The notes: generated from the sequence alone by a model not told the origin. A stretch of 64,000 nucleotides of DNA from Gemmataceae bacterium (GCA_022842245.1 JALHPZ010000001.1:83462-147461), one strand, 5' to 3'; shown: positions 50,524 through 60,396, numbered from the stretch's first letter. Numbers and translations: made by a program.

Positions 50524-52644
50524 ATGCTTGTTCGCTCCCTGTTCGTTCTTGCCCTGACCGCCCTTCCGCTCGCCGCGCAGACGCCCACGCCTTTCGACAA
50601 GGGCGAGTACGTGAAGAAGGGCAACCGCGCCGACACCATCCGCGCGACGCTCGCCTCCTTCGGCGTGCCGAACCTTGAGGGCAAGTGGTACTACGCCGGG
50701 CCGTTCGACAACACCGACGGCCAGGGGTTCGACGCCCGCTACGCGCCGGAGACCGAGAAACCGATCAACTTGAAATCGACCTACGTCGGCAAGAATGGTC
50801 AGAAATTCGGTTGGAAGGAACTGCCGAATTTCCAACTTGGCAAGATCTACGACCTCGCCAAGCTCTTCCCGAACGACAAGAACGATGGCGTCGTCTACCT
50901 GCTCCACGAGTTCGATTCAAAGGTCTTCGCCCGCCTGCCGATCTCGCTCGGCAGCGACGACACGATCAGCGTCTTCCACCACGGCGAGCGCATCCTGCAC
51001 GCGAACCATGTCCGCCCCGCCGCGCCGGATCAGGACTCCACACTGCTCAAGGTGCGCGAGGGGAAGAACCAGCTCATGCTCAAGATCGGTCAGCTCGGCG
51101 GTGGCTGGGAAGTTTACGTGAACCCCGAGATGCCCGACTACGCCCCGCCGCAGGTCATCAAGAGGCTCGACAAGGACTACGCGAAGCCGAACTCTAATAG
51201 TTCCACCGGCAGCTACGCCAACGAGGCGAAGTTCTACCGCGTCGCCACCTTCAATACTCCGCCGGAGTGCGTGCTCGAAGTCGGCGGCCTCGGGTTCCGG
51301 CCCGACGGCAAACTCCTCGCCTGCACCCGCCGCGGCGAAGTCTGGCTCGTCGACAACCCCGCGGCCGAAAACATCAGTGACGCGAAATTCACCCGTTACG
51401 CCAGCGGCCTGCACGAATCACTCGGCTTGTACGTCGTCGACAATAAGACCACCTACGTCGTCCAGCGGCCGGAGATGACGAAACTCGTGGACGCCAACGG
51501 CGACGGCCGCGCCGACGAGTTCCTCACCTTCTCCGACAAGTGGGGCGTCAGCGGCGACTACCACGAATTCGCCTTCGGCCCCGCGCGCGACAAAAACGGC
51601 GACTTCTTCATCACACTCAACGTCGGCTTCGGCGGCGGCCACCAGGCGAAGTCCCCCTGGCGCGGCTGGTGCATCAAGATCGACGGCAAGACCGGCGAGA
51701 TGGAACCGTGGGCCTACGGACTGCGCTCGCCCAACGGCATCAACTTCTCGCCCGACGGCGAACTGTTCTACACCGACAACCAGGGCGAATGGGTGGCGAC
51801 CAACAAGATGCACCACATCAAGAAGGGCAAGTTCTACGGCCACCAGGCCGGGCTGCTCTGGGTCAAACATTCCCCGTTCGCCGGCAAGGTGAACGACAAG
51901 GTCGGCTACGGCATGATGTACGACGGTCAGCCGCCGTTCGGCAAAACGTCTCCGAAGGGTATGCCCGAAGTCGATCCGCCCTGCATCTGGTTCCCCTACG
52001 GCCGGATGGGCCAGTCGGTCAGCGAGCCGATCTGGGACACCACCGGCGGCAAGTTCGGTCCGTTCCCCGGCCAGTGCTTCGTCGGCGATCAGACCAAGTC
52101 GATGGTCATGCGCGTCGATCTCCAAAAGACCGATGGCATATTCCAGGGCGTCTGCTTCCCGTTCCGCTCCGGCCTCCAATGCGGCGTGAACCGCCTCGCC
52201 TTCGGACCGGATGGCAGCCTCTACGTCGGCCAGACGAATCGAGGCTGGGGTTCCGTCGGCGGCAAGCCGTACGGCCTCGAACGCATCTCGTTCAACGGCA
52301 TCGTCCCGTTTGAAGTGCAGACGATGAAAGCCACGAAGGAGGGCTTTGACCTGACGTTCACCAAGCCGGTCGATCCGAAAAGCGTGGAGAAGGCCGCGGC
52401 CTATTCGCTCAAGTCGTTCACCTACGTCTATACGAGCCAGTACGGCTACCCGGAGACAGACACGCAGGGGGAAAAGGTGGAAGTCCTCGGCGTGTCTGCG
52501 GACGGAAAGACGGTCAAGCTGGCGGTGCCGGACCGGCGGATCGGGCGCGTCTACGACTGGAAGTTCAACGACGTGAAGTCCGCCGATGGCGAAGAACTGC
52601 TGCACGCGGAGGCGTACTTCACGCTGAACGCGATCCCGAAGTGA
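50524..52644 (+). CDS. secreted propeller protein with N-terminal sugar-binding-like domain
   Basis: 706 residues with a signal peptide (MLVRSLFVLALTALPLAAQ). The first ~220 residues form a beta-rich region (KWYYAGPFDNTDGQGF, GLPISLG-type) that recalls the PA14/jelly-roll accessory domains. Then a six-bladed propeller of the glucose/sorbosone dehydrogenase-like kind is seen (LGFRPDGKLLACTRRGEVW, KLVDANGDGRADEFLTF, GLRSPNGINFSPDGELFYTD, GVNRLAFGPDGSLYVGQT), and a C-terminal beta region. It is probably an extracellular binding or oxidative protein. The start lies just after an intergenic repeat. Confidence 0.75.
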   Translation: MLVRSLFVLALTALPLAAQTPTPFDKGEYVKKGNRADTIRATLASFGVPNLEGKWYYAGPFDNTDGQGFDARYAPETEKPINLKSTYVGKNGQKFGWKELPNFQLGKIYDLAKLFPNDKNDGVVYLLHEFDSKVFARLPISLGSDDTISVFHHGERILHANHVRPAAPDQDSTLLKVREGKNQLMLKIGQLGGGWEVYVNPEMPDYAPPQVIKRLDKDYAKPNSNSSTGSYANEAKFYRVATFNTPPECVLEVGGLGFRPDGKLLACTRRGEVWLVDNPAAENISDAKFTRYASGLHESLGLYVVDNKTTYVVQRPEMTKLVDANGDGRADEFLTFSDKWGVSGDYHEFAFGPARDKNGDFFITLNVGFGGGHQAKSPWRGWCIKIDGKTGEMEPWAYGLRSPNGINFSPDGELFYTDNQGEWVATNKMHHIKKGKFYGHQAGLLWVKHSPFAGKVNDKVGYGMMYDGQPPFGKTSPKGMPEVDPPCIWFPYGRMGQSVSEPIWDTTGGKFGPFPGQCFVGDQTKSMVMRVDLQKTDGIFQGVCFPFRSGLQCGVNRLAFGPDGSLYVGQTNRGWGSVGGKPYGLERISFNGIVPFEVQTMKATKEGFDLTFTKPVDPKSVEKAAAYSLKSFTYVYTSQYGYPETDTQGEKVEVLGVSADGKTVKLAVPDRRIGRVYDWKFNDVKSADGEELLHAEAYFTLNAIPK

Positions 52645-52645
52645 C

Positions 52646-53554
52646 TCACCCGTTCACGCTCAGGTTCTCAGCCGCGGTCGTTCCTCGCTTGAGTCGAACG
52701 AGATTCAGGAACGACGCGGCCATTCCTTTGGCCGAATCCCATCGTCGGTGTGGCCACGCGATCGCGCGGGAGTACCACGCGAGCGCCGTGCCCGGCTCGG
52801 CGGATCGCAGCACCCAGCCCATCGTGCGTGCCGTCGAAGCGTACCCCTCCGCGACAGCCGCCGGCGCGACCGCGCCCCGGTGCCGGTGCATGATCGAAAA
52901 CGCCGTGGCCACGCGATCGGCAAGCTTCTGCGATAGGTTCCCGTGGCCGGTGCGATAGCGGACGAGCGGTTCGGGAACGTACTCGAATTCGTAATGCCGG
53001 GCGACGCGCAGCCAGAGGTCGTAGTCGATGGCGAGGTCGAGGCCGGGATCGAACGCGCCGACGTGATCGAAGACGCTTCGGCGGACCATCGCGGACGAAA
53101 AGCAGACGAAGTTCTGAACAAACATCGCATCGAGGACGTGGCCGGTGGGCGGAGGCGGCGCGGGCGGGCGCGGGATGGCGGCGCCGGACTCGTCCATCAA
53201 TTCCCGGCCGCAAAAGACGACGCCGACGCCGGGCCGGAACGCGGCGAGTTGTTTCTCCAGTTTCGTCGGCATCCAGGCGTCGTCGGCGTCAAGGAAGGCG
53301 ACGAATTTGCCGCGACTCAACCGGAGGCCGAGGTTCTTCGCCCGCGATTGCCCCAGTCGGTCGGAGCGGACGTACCGCACACGGGCGTCGGAAAGGTACG
53401 GCTTCACCGCGGCGGGCGTTTCGTCCGTCGAGCCGTCGTCCACGATCACCAGTTCCCAATCGGCGAACGTCTGCGAACGCACCGATTCGATCGCATCGGG
53501 CAGGAAGCGGGCGTAGTTCTTCGCCGCCATCACGACGGACACGGCCGGAGTCAT
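52646..53554 (-). CDS. family 2 glycosyltransferase
   Basis: 302 residues. The GT2 fold begins AVSVVMAAKNYARFLPDAI, followed by VIVDDGSTDETPAAV and the metal-binding FVAFLDADDAW (DxD) and IDYDLWLRVARHY. It transfers a sugar from a nucleotide donor to a lipid- or polysaccharide-linked acceptor at the inner face of the membrane. The start at 53554 overlaps the PaaK-like stop as ATGA. It ends the polysaccharide operon on the minus strand, beside the convergent propeller gene (1 bp away). Confidence 0.9.
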   Translation of the reverse strand: MTPAVSVVMAAKNYARFLPDAIESVRSQTFADWELVIVDDGSTDETPAAVKPYLSDARVRYVRSDRLGQSRAKNLGLRLSRGKFVAFLDADDAWMPTKLEKQLAAFRPGVGVVFCGRELMDESGAAIPRPPAPPPPTGHVLDAMFVQNFVCFSSAMVRRSVFDHVGAFDPGLDLAIDYDLWLRVARHYEFEYVPEPLVRYRTGHGNLSQKLADRVATAFSIMHRHRGAVAPAAVAEGYASTARTMGWVLRSAEPGTALAWYSRAIAWPHRRWDSAKGMAASFLNLVRLKRGTTAAENLSVNG

Positions 53555-54897
53555 CGCAACGCCCTCGCGGCGGCCGGGGCGACCTTCGAGATGCAGAAGC
53601 GGTACTTGCCGCCCGGTTCCTGCGGGATGGCGTCCACGAGTTCGATCTCGTGGCGCATCGTCGGGCCGAAGGTGTCGCCGACGAGCCGCGCGATCTGTCG
53701 GCGACTGTCGACGCCGAAAGCTTCTGACGGCACGATGCGCAGTCGCAGGTGGGTGACGGCCTCCTGCACGATCTGCACCTGGGCGGTGCCCTCGATGAGG
53801 CAGGCGAAATTCTCGGTGAGCGAGATGCCGGAGATGAGCGAACCCGTTGGCGTAACGACGTAATCGGCGTCGCGTCCCTCGACCTTTTCGATGAGCGGCA
53901 GGCCGCGGCTGCAGGAACAAGCGCGATCCGTCAGGGTCACGTGATCGCCGTTCCTGTAGCGGATCAGCGGCATGGCACGGTTGCACAAATCGGTGACGAG
54001 CAGAGGGCCGGTCGATTCGCCCGATTCGACTTCCACATGCACGGAATCGGCGTTCACGTGCAGGCCGCGGTGGACCTCACACTCACCGGCGATGAGGCTT
54101 GTCTCCTCGCAACCATAGCGGTCGGTGGCCTTGGTGCCGAAGACCTCCTCGATCGTCTTGCGCTGCCAATCGTGCAAGGGCATGGCGGTCGAGACAATGC
54201 CGTTCGGGCGCACGTCGTCGATGCCCTGCTTCTTCAACCGGTCGGCGATGAGGTAGAGGGAGTGGGCGTGGCCGAAGAGCAAGCCTGGCCGATGCCGGCG
54301 AATCGCGGTCACGAACTCGCGCATCCGACCGTCGGTGAGGCGGACAGTGTCGAGGTGGACGGCGCGCTCGAGGAGCGCATTCCGCAGGCGGCCCTTCAAG
54401 CCGAAGTGCCGGTATTCCGGGTTCCCCCAGACCTTCGCGACGCGCTGGCCGAGCCGCCAGCCCGACCACTCGTCCCCGCGCAGGGTGCCGGCGTACTTCC
54501 ACTGCTTGCCCGGCTCGTCGAGGCGGATCGTCAGCGGCACGCCGGTCGAGCCAGAGGTCCGTTTCGTGACGTACGGACCGCGATAGGCTTCGGAGTGGAA
54601 CTCGGCGGCGCGCGTGCGCAGGTCGGTCTTGGTAACGATGGGGAACTGCCGGAGGTCGGCCAAATCCTTCACGTCGTTCGGGTGGACGCCGGCGGCGGTC
54701 CAGGCGGCGCGGTAGAAGGGCACCGTGTCGAAGGCGTGGCGAAGGATCGCCTGCAGCGCGGCGAGTTGCCGAGCGCGGACGATCTCCGGGGGATCAAACT
54801 GCGTGCGGCGCAGGGTTCGCAAGTATTGCAGGTGCCGGCTGCCCGCCTTCGCGGCGTAAATCGGCTGCACGACGTGGCGATTCAGGAAGTCGAGCAT
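53551..54897 (-). CDS. PaaK/CapK-like adenylate-forming enzyme
   Basis: 448 residues. The adenylation signature is TKRTSGSTGVPLTIR (near residue 112), with YGCEETSLIAGEC near 260 and PLIRYRNGDHVTL, all normal for the PaaK/CapK group. These activate aromatic or other carboxylates, and CapK types belong to capsule clusters. It lies between an epimerase and a glycosyltransferase, so an EPS or capsule role is more likely than phenylacetate breakdown. It is 4 bp overlapped with the glycosyltransferase gene. Confidence 0.8.
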   Translation of the reverse strand: MLDFLNRHVVQPIYAAKAGSRHLQYLRTLRRTQFDPPEIVRARQLAALQAILRHAFDTVPFYRAAWTAAGVHPNDVKDLADLRQFPIVTKTDLRTRAAEFHSEAYRGPYVTKRTSGSTGVPLTIRLDEPGKQWKYAGTLRGDEWSGWRLGQRVAKVWGNPEYRHFGLKGRLRNALLERAVHLDTVRLTDGRMREFVTAIRRHRPGLLFGHAHSLYLIADRLKKQGIDDVRPNGIVSTAMPLHDWQRKTIEEVFGTKATDRYGCEETSLIAGECEVHRGLHVNADSVHVEVESGESTGPLLVTDLCNRAMPLIRYRNGDHVTLTDRACSCSRGLPLIEKVEGRDADYVVTPTGSLISGISLTENFACLIEGTAQVQIVQEAVTHLRLRIVPSEAFGVDSRRQIARLVGDTFGPTMRHEIELVDAIPQEPGGKYRFCISKVAPAAARALR

Positions 54898-54914
54898 CCC
54901 TGCTCCCTCGATCA

Positions 54915-54974
54915 GTGTCAGTGGTTAGTGTTAGGAAAATCAAGATCGTCTTTCCTGACACTAAGCACTGACAC
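54915..54974. repeat. 24-bp imperfect inverted repeat that supplies the epimerase stop
   Basis: Arms at 54915-54938 and 54951-54974 pair over 24 bp with two mismatches and a 12-nt loop. The right arm encodes the last few codons and the stop of the epimerase gene. It could end that transcript or act as a recombination site. Confidence 0.75.
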
Positions 54975-55899
54975 CGACACTTTTCTGCCATTCGATCTGC
55001 TGGGCCAGTCCGTCGTCCATGCTCGTCGTCGGCTTCCAGCCAAGGTGGCGGAAGAGCTTGCCGACATCCGCGCCGGTGGCGAGCTGGTCGCCGTTCCGCG
55101 GCGGGTGGCGCTCGATGATCGCCGCCTTGCCGCTGAGCCGTTCGATCTTGCGGATCGCCTCGATGACGGTGATCAGTTCGCCGCCGCCGAGGTTGAACGT
55201 CTCGCCGGGCAGAGCGGCGGTGGATTTCACGACGGCGTCGACGCAATCGTGGACGAAGGTATTGCCGCGGACGTGCATTCCGTCGCCGGTCAGCCGGATC
55301 GGCTTGCCGTTCAGGATGGCGTCGATGAAGTGGTTGAGGCCCATGTCGGGGCGCTGGCGCGGGCCGTAGACGCTGAAGAAGCGGAGGACGACGTTCGGCA
55401 CGCCGAACTCGTCGGCGTAGACGCGGCAGAGTTGTTCGCCGGCGAGCTTGGTGATGCCGTACGGGGAACTCGGCTTGGTCGGGAGGCTTTCGTCGCCGCT
55501 GGCGTAGCGGCCGTAGACGGAGCTGGTGCTGGCGTAGACGAGTTTCTTGAGGGTCTTCGACCCCTTCAGGCCTTCGAGCAGGCGGTGGGTGGCGACGACG
55601 TTGCAGCGGTTGTAGTCGTCGAAGTGGGTCCAGCTGCGCACGAGGCCGGGCATGGCGGCGAGGTGGAAGACGATTTCGACGCCGTCGAGGAGGTCCGGCG
55701 GCGCGCCGTCGGCGAGGTCGAGTTCGCGCAGCGCGAAGGCGGCGTGGTCGCGGCAGCGGGCGAGGTTGCGCTCCTTCAGGGAGCGGGCGTAGTAGTTCGT
55801 GAAGGCGTCGACGCCGACCACGGCATGGCCGTCGGCGAGCAACCGTTCGCAGAGGTGGGACCCGATGAAACCGGCGGCACCGGTGACGAGGCAGCGCAT
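54961..55899 (-). CDS. NAD-dependent sugar-nucleotide epimerase (SDR family)
   Basis: 312 residues. The NAD site is CLVTGAAGFIGSHLCERL and the catalytic YGITK follows at about 150 (SSPYGITKLAGEQL). FHLAAMPGLVR and SSVYGRY are family-like. The best guess is UDP-glucuronate or UDP-GlcNAc 4-epimerase, giving a donor for the glycosyltransferase downstream. The ATG at 55899 begins the Rossmann strand. An inverted repeat covers its stop, so the present C-terminus may have been reshaped by repeat insertion. pgi lies upstream. Confidence 0.88.
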   Translation of the reverse strand: MRCLVTGAAGFIGSHLCERLLADGHAVVGVDAFTNYYARSLKERNLARCRDHAAFALRELDLADGAPPDLLDGVEIVFHLAAMPGLVRSWTHFDDYNRCNVVATHRLLEGLKGSKTLKKLVYASTSSVYGRYASGDESLPTKPSSPYGITKLAGEQLCRVYADEFGVPNVVLRFFSVYGPRQRPDMGLNHFIDAILNGKPIRLTGDGMHVRGNTFVHDCVDAVVKSTAALPGETFNLGGGELITVIEAIRKIERLSGKAAIIERHPPRNGDQLATGADVGKLFRHLGWKPTTSMDDGLAQQIEWQKSVGVSA

Positions 55900-55966
55900 G
55901 AGAAGAGGATAGTGGATCGGCGAAGCCGCTGGCAATGCCGACCGGTTCGGGGGGCCGGTCGGGGCG

Positions 55967-57472
55967 TCACATCCCCTTGGCGGCGTCGCGGACTTCTCCC
56001 TTGGGCAGATTGGGGGAGGCGCGCAGGATTCGCATCAGGTTCGACTTGTAGGTTTCGAGTCCCGGCTGGCCGTAGGGGTTCGTACCGCACAGGCGGGCTT
56101 CCACGGCGGTGGCGAGCATAAGCATCTGGAGCAACTGGCCGACGGTGTGCTCGCTGATGTTGGGCATGACGATGTCGGCCGCCGGCCGCGCGCCGTCGTA
56201 GTACGCCTCGTTCACGCCGCGGAACGCCGCTTCCAGCAGGTCCGGGTAGCCCTTGCGGCTGATGGCGTTCAGCTCGTCCTCGTTCCGGTCGGACATGCCG
56301 ATCATCACCGGAGGCTGCTTGCTCTGGCGGACGATGAGATTGTTGAAGACCTTGTCGCGCGGGCCTTCCTGATGGAGCTGGCCGCGCGAATGGATATCCC
56401 GACTGCACACCGCCGTGACGGGCAGCGGGCCGCGACCCGACTTGCCCAGCGACTCCGCCACCAGCTGGTCGTACCAGTGCCCGACCGCTTCGAGCTTGCG
56501 GTTCCAGACGTTCATCACCCGTGTCGACATGCCGTGCTCGTCGGTCATCAGGTAGTTCACGGCGGCGAACTGGAGCACCGGGTTGCGTTCGAACGGTTCT
56601 TCGAGGAATCGCTTGGTCATGGCGGAGGCGCCGAGCAGCAGGGCGCGCACGTCCAGCCCGACGACGGCCGCGGGCAGCAGGCCGACGGGCGTGAACACGC
56701 TGTACCGTCCGCCGATGTCGTCCGGGATCGTGAGGATGTCCTCGTCGGCGATGCCGTCCGCCTTGGCCAGCTCGCGCAGCTTCCCCTTGATGCCCGTGAC
56801 CGGCACGATCATCTTCCGCAGCCATTCGGACTTCGGGCCGTAGAAACGCGACGCCTCGGCGCGGAACGCGCGGAACGCCGCCGCCGTCTCCAAGGTGTCC
56901 CCGGATTTGCTGATGACAGCGAACCCCCAGCGTTCCTCCGGCAGGTCCGGGTCCACGCAGTTGTGGTCCAGCAGTTCAATCAGTTCCTGTACCGAGTCGT
57001 TGTCGAGGTTGTTGCCTTCGAAGTACAAGCGCGGCCGGCCCATCCGCATCTTCGCCGGCATCTCGTTATGGTGGTTGTGCCCCAGCGCCTCGAAGAGCAC
57101 GCGCCCGGCGAGATGGTTCCCCCCGATGCCTAGCACGATGAACCGGTCGACGTTCTCGCGGATGCGCGTGGCGATGCGGTTCAGCTTCCCCAACTCGCTC
57201 TGTTCGCCCCGGCGCCGGAACTGGTCCAGTAATTTCTGGGGCAGGTCGATGTACCCGACCTGCAACGGTTGGAGCTTCGCGGGCGGGTTCTGGAGTTCGC
57301 GCTCGCTGGCGATCTGACCGCGGATGGCGTTCAGCTTCGTCCGCATCGGATCGAGTTTGTCGGGCGCAAGGAAATGCTTCGCCTGCAACTCCGCCAGCGG
57401 CGTCCAAGCGTCGGGAATCGGCGCGAGGAGGCGGCGGTAGTCGTACTCGATGTTCTCGTCAGGCAGTTGCAT
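55967..57472 (-). CDS. pgi: glucose-6-phosphate isomerase
   Basis: About 501 residues. Family motifs are clear: IVLGIGGNHLAGRVL, FAVISKSGDTLETAAAFRAF (sugar-phosphate loop), GGRYSVFTPVGLLPA, and QLHQEGPRDKVF with the late catalytic lysine in LETYKSNLM. It interconverts glucose 6-phosphate and fructose 6-phosphate. The ATG at 57472 is preferred over the longer frame. It is divergent from the phosphoglycerate mutase gene, so two glycolytic enzymes share a promoter region of ~140 bp. Confidence 0.92.
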   Translation of the reverse strand: MQLPDENIEYDYRRLLAPIPDAWTPLAELQAKHFLAPDKLDPMRTKLNAIRGQIASERELQNPPAKLQPLQVGYIDLPQKLLDQFRRRGEQSELGKLNRIATRIRENVDRFIVLGIGGNHLAGRVLFEALGHNHHNEMPAKMRMGRPRLYFEGNNLDNDSVQELIELLDHNCVDPDLPEERWGFAVISKSGDTLETAAAFRAFRAEASRFYGPKSEWLRKMIVPVTGIKGKLRELAKADGIADEDILTIPDDIGGRYSVFTPVGLLPAAVVGLDVRALLLGASAMTKRFLEEPFERNPVLQFAAVNYLMTDEHGMSTRVMNVWNRKLEAVGHWYDQLVAESLGKSGRGPLPVTAVCSRDIHSRGQLHQEGPRDKVFNNLIVRQSKQPPVMIGMSDRNEDELNAISRKGYPDLLEAAFRGVNEAYYDGARPAADIVMPNISEHTVGQLLQMLMLATAVEARLCGTNPYGQPGLETYKSNLMRILRASPNLPKGEVRDAAKGM

Positions 57473-57612
57473 CGCGTCGGCTCCGGCAGTCGACTGGATC
57501 GTACGGACGGGTCGGTTCCGAATCGGCCGGCGCATCGTTTGTAAGATGAGCCGTGAAATGCCATCCGGCACGCTACTCTAGGTCACAATTTGCAAAGGGA
57601 AGAAAAATCGCC

Positions 57613-58818
57613 ATGAGTCAACACGATTTGGTCCGGGAGTTGCGCGAAGATAACGGTTCGAAGATCGTCCTGCTCGTCGCGGACGGCATCGGCGGCCTGC
57701 CGATCACCCCCGGCGGCCTCACCGAACTCGAAACCGCGAAGACTCCCAACCTCGACGCCGCTGCCAAGGACGGCGTAACCGGGCTGAGCCTGCCGGTTTT
57801 GCCGGGAATCACACCCGGCAGCGGACCCGGCCACCTCGGCCTGTTCGGCTACGATCCGCTCGAATACCGCATCGGGCGCGGCATCCTCGAAGCGCTTGGC
57901 ATCAATTTTTCGGTCGGATCAAAAGATGTCGCCATCCGCGGCAACTTCTGCACCCTCGGCTCCGACGGCAAGATCACCGACCGTCGCGCCGGCCGGCCCA
58001 CCACCGAGCGCTGCATCGCGATCGTCAACAAACTGCGCACCATCAAGGTGCCCGGCTGCGAACTGTTCGTGGAGCCGGTGAAGGAACACCGCTTCGTGCT
58101 CGTGATTCGCGGCGAGGGCCTCGGCGATGCCGTGAACGACACCGACCCGCAAGCCGTGGGCGTGCCGCCGCTCGCCGCGAAGGGCGCCGACGCCGCCAGC
58201 CAGAAGACCGCCGACCTCGTCAATCTGTTCGTCGCGAAGGCGAACGAAGTCCTGAAGGCCGACGCGCCGACCAACGGCCTGACGCTCCGCGGCTTCGCCA
58301 GCTATCCGAAGATCGCGACCTTCCAGGACCTCTACGGCCTGCGGTCCGCCGCCATCGCCGTCTACCCGATGTACAAGGGCCTCGCGCGCCTCGTCGGCAT
58401 GGACATCCTCGACGCCGGCGACACGTTACAGACCCAAGTCGACCGGCTGAAGGCGTCGTGGAACGACTACGATTTCTTCTTCCTGCATTACAAGTACACC
58501 GACAGCACCGGCGAGGACGGCAACTTCGCGGAGAAGGTGAAGAAGATCGAAGCACTCGACGCGGCCATCCCCGGCATCCGCGCGCTGAAGCCGACCGTGC
58601 TGATCGTGACCGGCGACCACAGCACCCCGAGCAAGATGAAGAGCCACAGCTTCCACCCGGTACCGACGCTGTTGGTATCGGACCTGGCGCGGCCGGACGA
58701 CGTGGCGGAGTACGGCGAGCGCTCATGCTTGCGCGGGGGCCTGGGCCACTTCGCCGCCAAGCATTTGATGCTGTTGGCGATGGGCCACGCGGGACGCTTC
58801 GGGAAGTACGGGGCGTGA
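57613..58818 (+). CDS. apgM: cofactor-independent phosphoglycerate mutase, archaeal type
   Basis: 401 residues. The metal-binding start is VLLVADGIGGLP, then a PGSGPGHLGLFGYDP (active-site region) and a C-terminal VTGDHSTPSKMKSHSFHPVP that closes the alkaline-phosphatase fold. It converts 3- to 2-phosphoglycerate in glycolysis. The ATG at 57613 follows GGGAAG. It is divergent from pgi. Confidence 0.9.
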   Translation: MSQHDLVRELREDNGSKIVLLVADGIGGLPITPGGLTELETAKTPNLDAAAKDGVTGLSLPVLPGITPGSGPGHLGLFGYDPLEYRIGRGILEALGINFSVGSKDVAIRGNFCTLGSDGKITDRRAGRPTTERCIAIVNKLRTIKVPGCELFVEPVKEHRFVLVIRGEGLGDAVNDTDPQAVGVPPLAAKGADAASQKTADLVNLFVAKANEVLKADAPTNGLTLRGFASYPKIATFQDLYGLRSAAIAVYPMYKGLARLVGMDILDAGDTLQTQVDRLKASWNDYDFFFLHYKYTDSTGEDGNFAEKVKKIEALDAAIPGIRALKPTVLIVTGDHSTPSKMKSHSFHPVPTLLVSDLARPDDVAEYGERSCLRGGLGHFAAKHLMLLAMGHAGRFGKYGA

Positions 58819-58822
58819 GGCG

Positions 58823-59149
58823 ATGGGTGACGAACCGACACCCGATGAAGCCATCGTCATTCGGGGTGGCCGAAACCGCCCCGAACATATTCGCCGTGGT
58901 ACCGGCACGCACCCCGCCGGAGTCACGGGCGTTTCGGTGGAGTGCTCGACCGGCGTGACCGTTTCGGAATTGTCTTCGGCGATCCCGCATACGCAAATCG
59001 GAATCACGACCGTGGTCCAGGTTCGAGCTTCCGGTGGGGATGTCTTGCGGACGTCCGGCCGTAGCCCGCACCACGCGACGCTAACCAGTCTCAGCCCGGA
59101 AGAAGCGAGTCGATTGTTGACGCCGACGGTTCCGAACCCGGCACAATAG
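58823..59149 (+). CDS. small protein of unknown function
   Basis: 108 residues, acidic-polar, with no signal peptide or membrane segment. Motifs are EAIVIRGGRNRPEHIRRG, THPAGVTGVSVECSTGVTV and LTSLSPEEASRLLTPTV. Proteins of this make-up appear in other planctomycetes, but I know no function. It starts 4 bp after apgM, so it is likely co-transcribed with it. Confidence 0.55.
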   Translation: MGDEPTPDEAIVIRGGRNRPEHIRRGTGTHPAGVTGVSVECSTGVTVSELSSAIPHTQIGITTVVQVRASGGDVLRTSGRSPHHATLTSLSPEEASRLLTPTVPNPAQ

Positions 59150-59196
59150 GGCCGACTTCAATTGAGTGTCCTGTGTTTCTCGGCTATCGTGAAATC

Positions 59197-59487
59197 ATGT
59201 TTCCGCTTGTCTATGCCGACCTGAACAACGCCGACGCCGCCGGTCGGGTGCTCCTGAACACGGTCGGCACTGTGGAAGATCTGGGCCGTCAGCAACTCGT
59301 TTTGACCAAAGGCCTCCGTCTCACACTCTACACCGACGACGGCGAAGCGGCCGACGGCCTGCGCACCAATGCGATCGTGACCAAGAGCGCCGAAGAATCC
59401 GCCTGGGTCGCGATCGTGGATTGGACGGCGATTCGCAAGTCGCCGGCCGGCGCGGATGCCTCGCTCGCGTACGGCCGGGCCGTGTGA
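59197..59487 (+). CDS. small protein of unknown function
   Basis: 96 residues from the ATG at 59197. LVYADLNNADAAGRVLLNTV and LRTNAIVTKSAEESAWVAIV suggest a small alpha/beta fold. No motif is recognised. It precedes the DUF4058 gene on the same strand. Alternative starts upstream are not protein-like. Confidence 0.5.
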   Translation: MFPLVYADLNNADAAGRVLLNTVGTVEDLGRQQLVLTKGLRLTLYTDDGEAADGLRTNAIVTKSAEESAWVAIVDWTAIRKSPAGADASLAYGRAV

Positions 59488-59525
59488 TTCGAAGACAAGC
59501 TTTGAAACGGGGAAGGACAATCGCA

Positions 59526-60332
59526 ATGCCATCGCCGTTCCCGGGCATGGACCCGTGGCTCGAAAGCCCGGCCCACTTCCCCGACTTCCATTCGGGCTTT
59601 CTGGCCTCGCTCCGCGCGGCCTTGAACGCCGTGCTGCCGCCGCCGTTCTTCGCGGCCCTCTCCACGCGAGTCTACGCCGAGGAATCGGACCGCAACGTCG
59701 AGCCGGATATCGACCTGCTGATTCCGGCGAACGGTTCCGCCGGATCGGGCGGAACCGCGACGCTCACGCGACTGGAAACCGACCTGCTCGTCGTCGGCGG
59801 AGAGCGCCGCTCCCCCGCCGACGAAATCACCGAACGGTTCATCGAGATTCGTACGACCGAAGGCTCGAACCGGCTCATCGCCGCCATCGAATTGCTCAGC
59901 CTCTCGAACAAGACGATGGGTTCGACCGGTCGCAACCTCTATCTCGCCAAGCAGGGCGAACTGTTTCTCACCGGCGTCCACCTCGTCGAGATCGACCTGC
60001 TTCGCGGCGGTTCCCACTCGACCCGGGCAAACCTCCGGCTGCTGCGACAGCAAGCTCCCCGATTCGCCTATCACGTTGCGGTCTCGCGGGCCGACTTCGA
60101 TGTCCCGACGCGGGCCGCCGCCATCGAACTTGAACAGGGGCTGCCGACCATCCCGATTCCACTGACTTCCAAAGTGCCTGCCGTCGGCGTTGAACTCCAA
60201 CCGGTCTTCGACCGCGCCTACGACGAATCGCTTTTCTCCCGGCGAGTGAAGTACGACCAACCCCCCGACCCTCCACTCTCTCCGGAGCAGCAGGCGTGGG
60301 CCGACGCGATTCTCAAATCGAAGGGATCGTGA
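59526..60332 (+). CDS. DUF4058 family protein
   Basis: 268 residues. The N-terminal PSPFPGMDPWLESPAHFPDF is the DUF4058 signature, with FIEIRTTEGSNRLIAAIELLSL and VHLVEIDLLRGG in the core. The family resembles PD-(D/E)XK-type nucleases and is expanded in planctomycetes and cyanobacteria; function is unknown. The ATG at 59526 gives the family N-terminus. Confidence 0.85.
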   Translation: MPSPFPGMDPWLESPAHFPDFHSGFLASLRAALNAVLPPPFFAALSTRVYAEESDRNVEPDIDLLIPANGSAGSGGTATLTRLETDLLVVGGERRSPADEITERFIEIRTTEGSNRLIAAIELLSLSNKTMGSTGRNLYLAKQGELFLTGVHLVEIDLLRGGSHSTRANLRLLRQQAPRFAYHVAVSRADFDVPTRAAAIELEQGLPTIPIPLTSKVPAVGVELQPVFDRAYDESLFSRRVKYDQPPDPPLSPEQQAWADAILKSKGS

Positions 60333-60396
60333 TCCCGCCGGGGAACTATGGCGACGGCCGCTATATTGAATCGGCCCGAACCTCTCCGAGTCCCCC

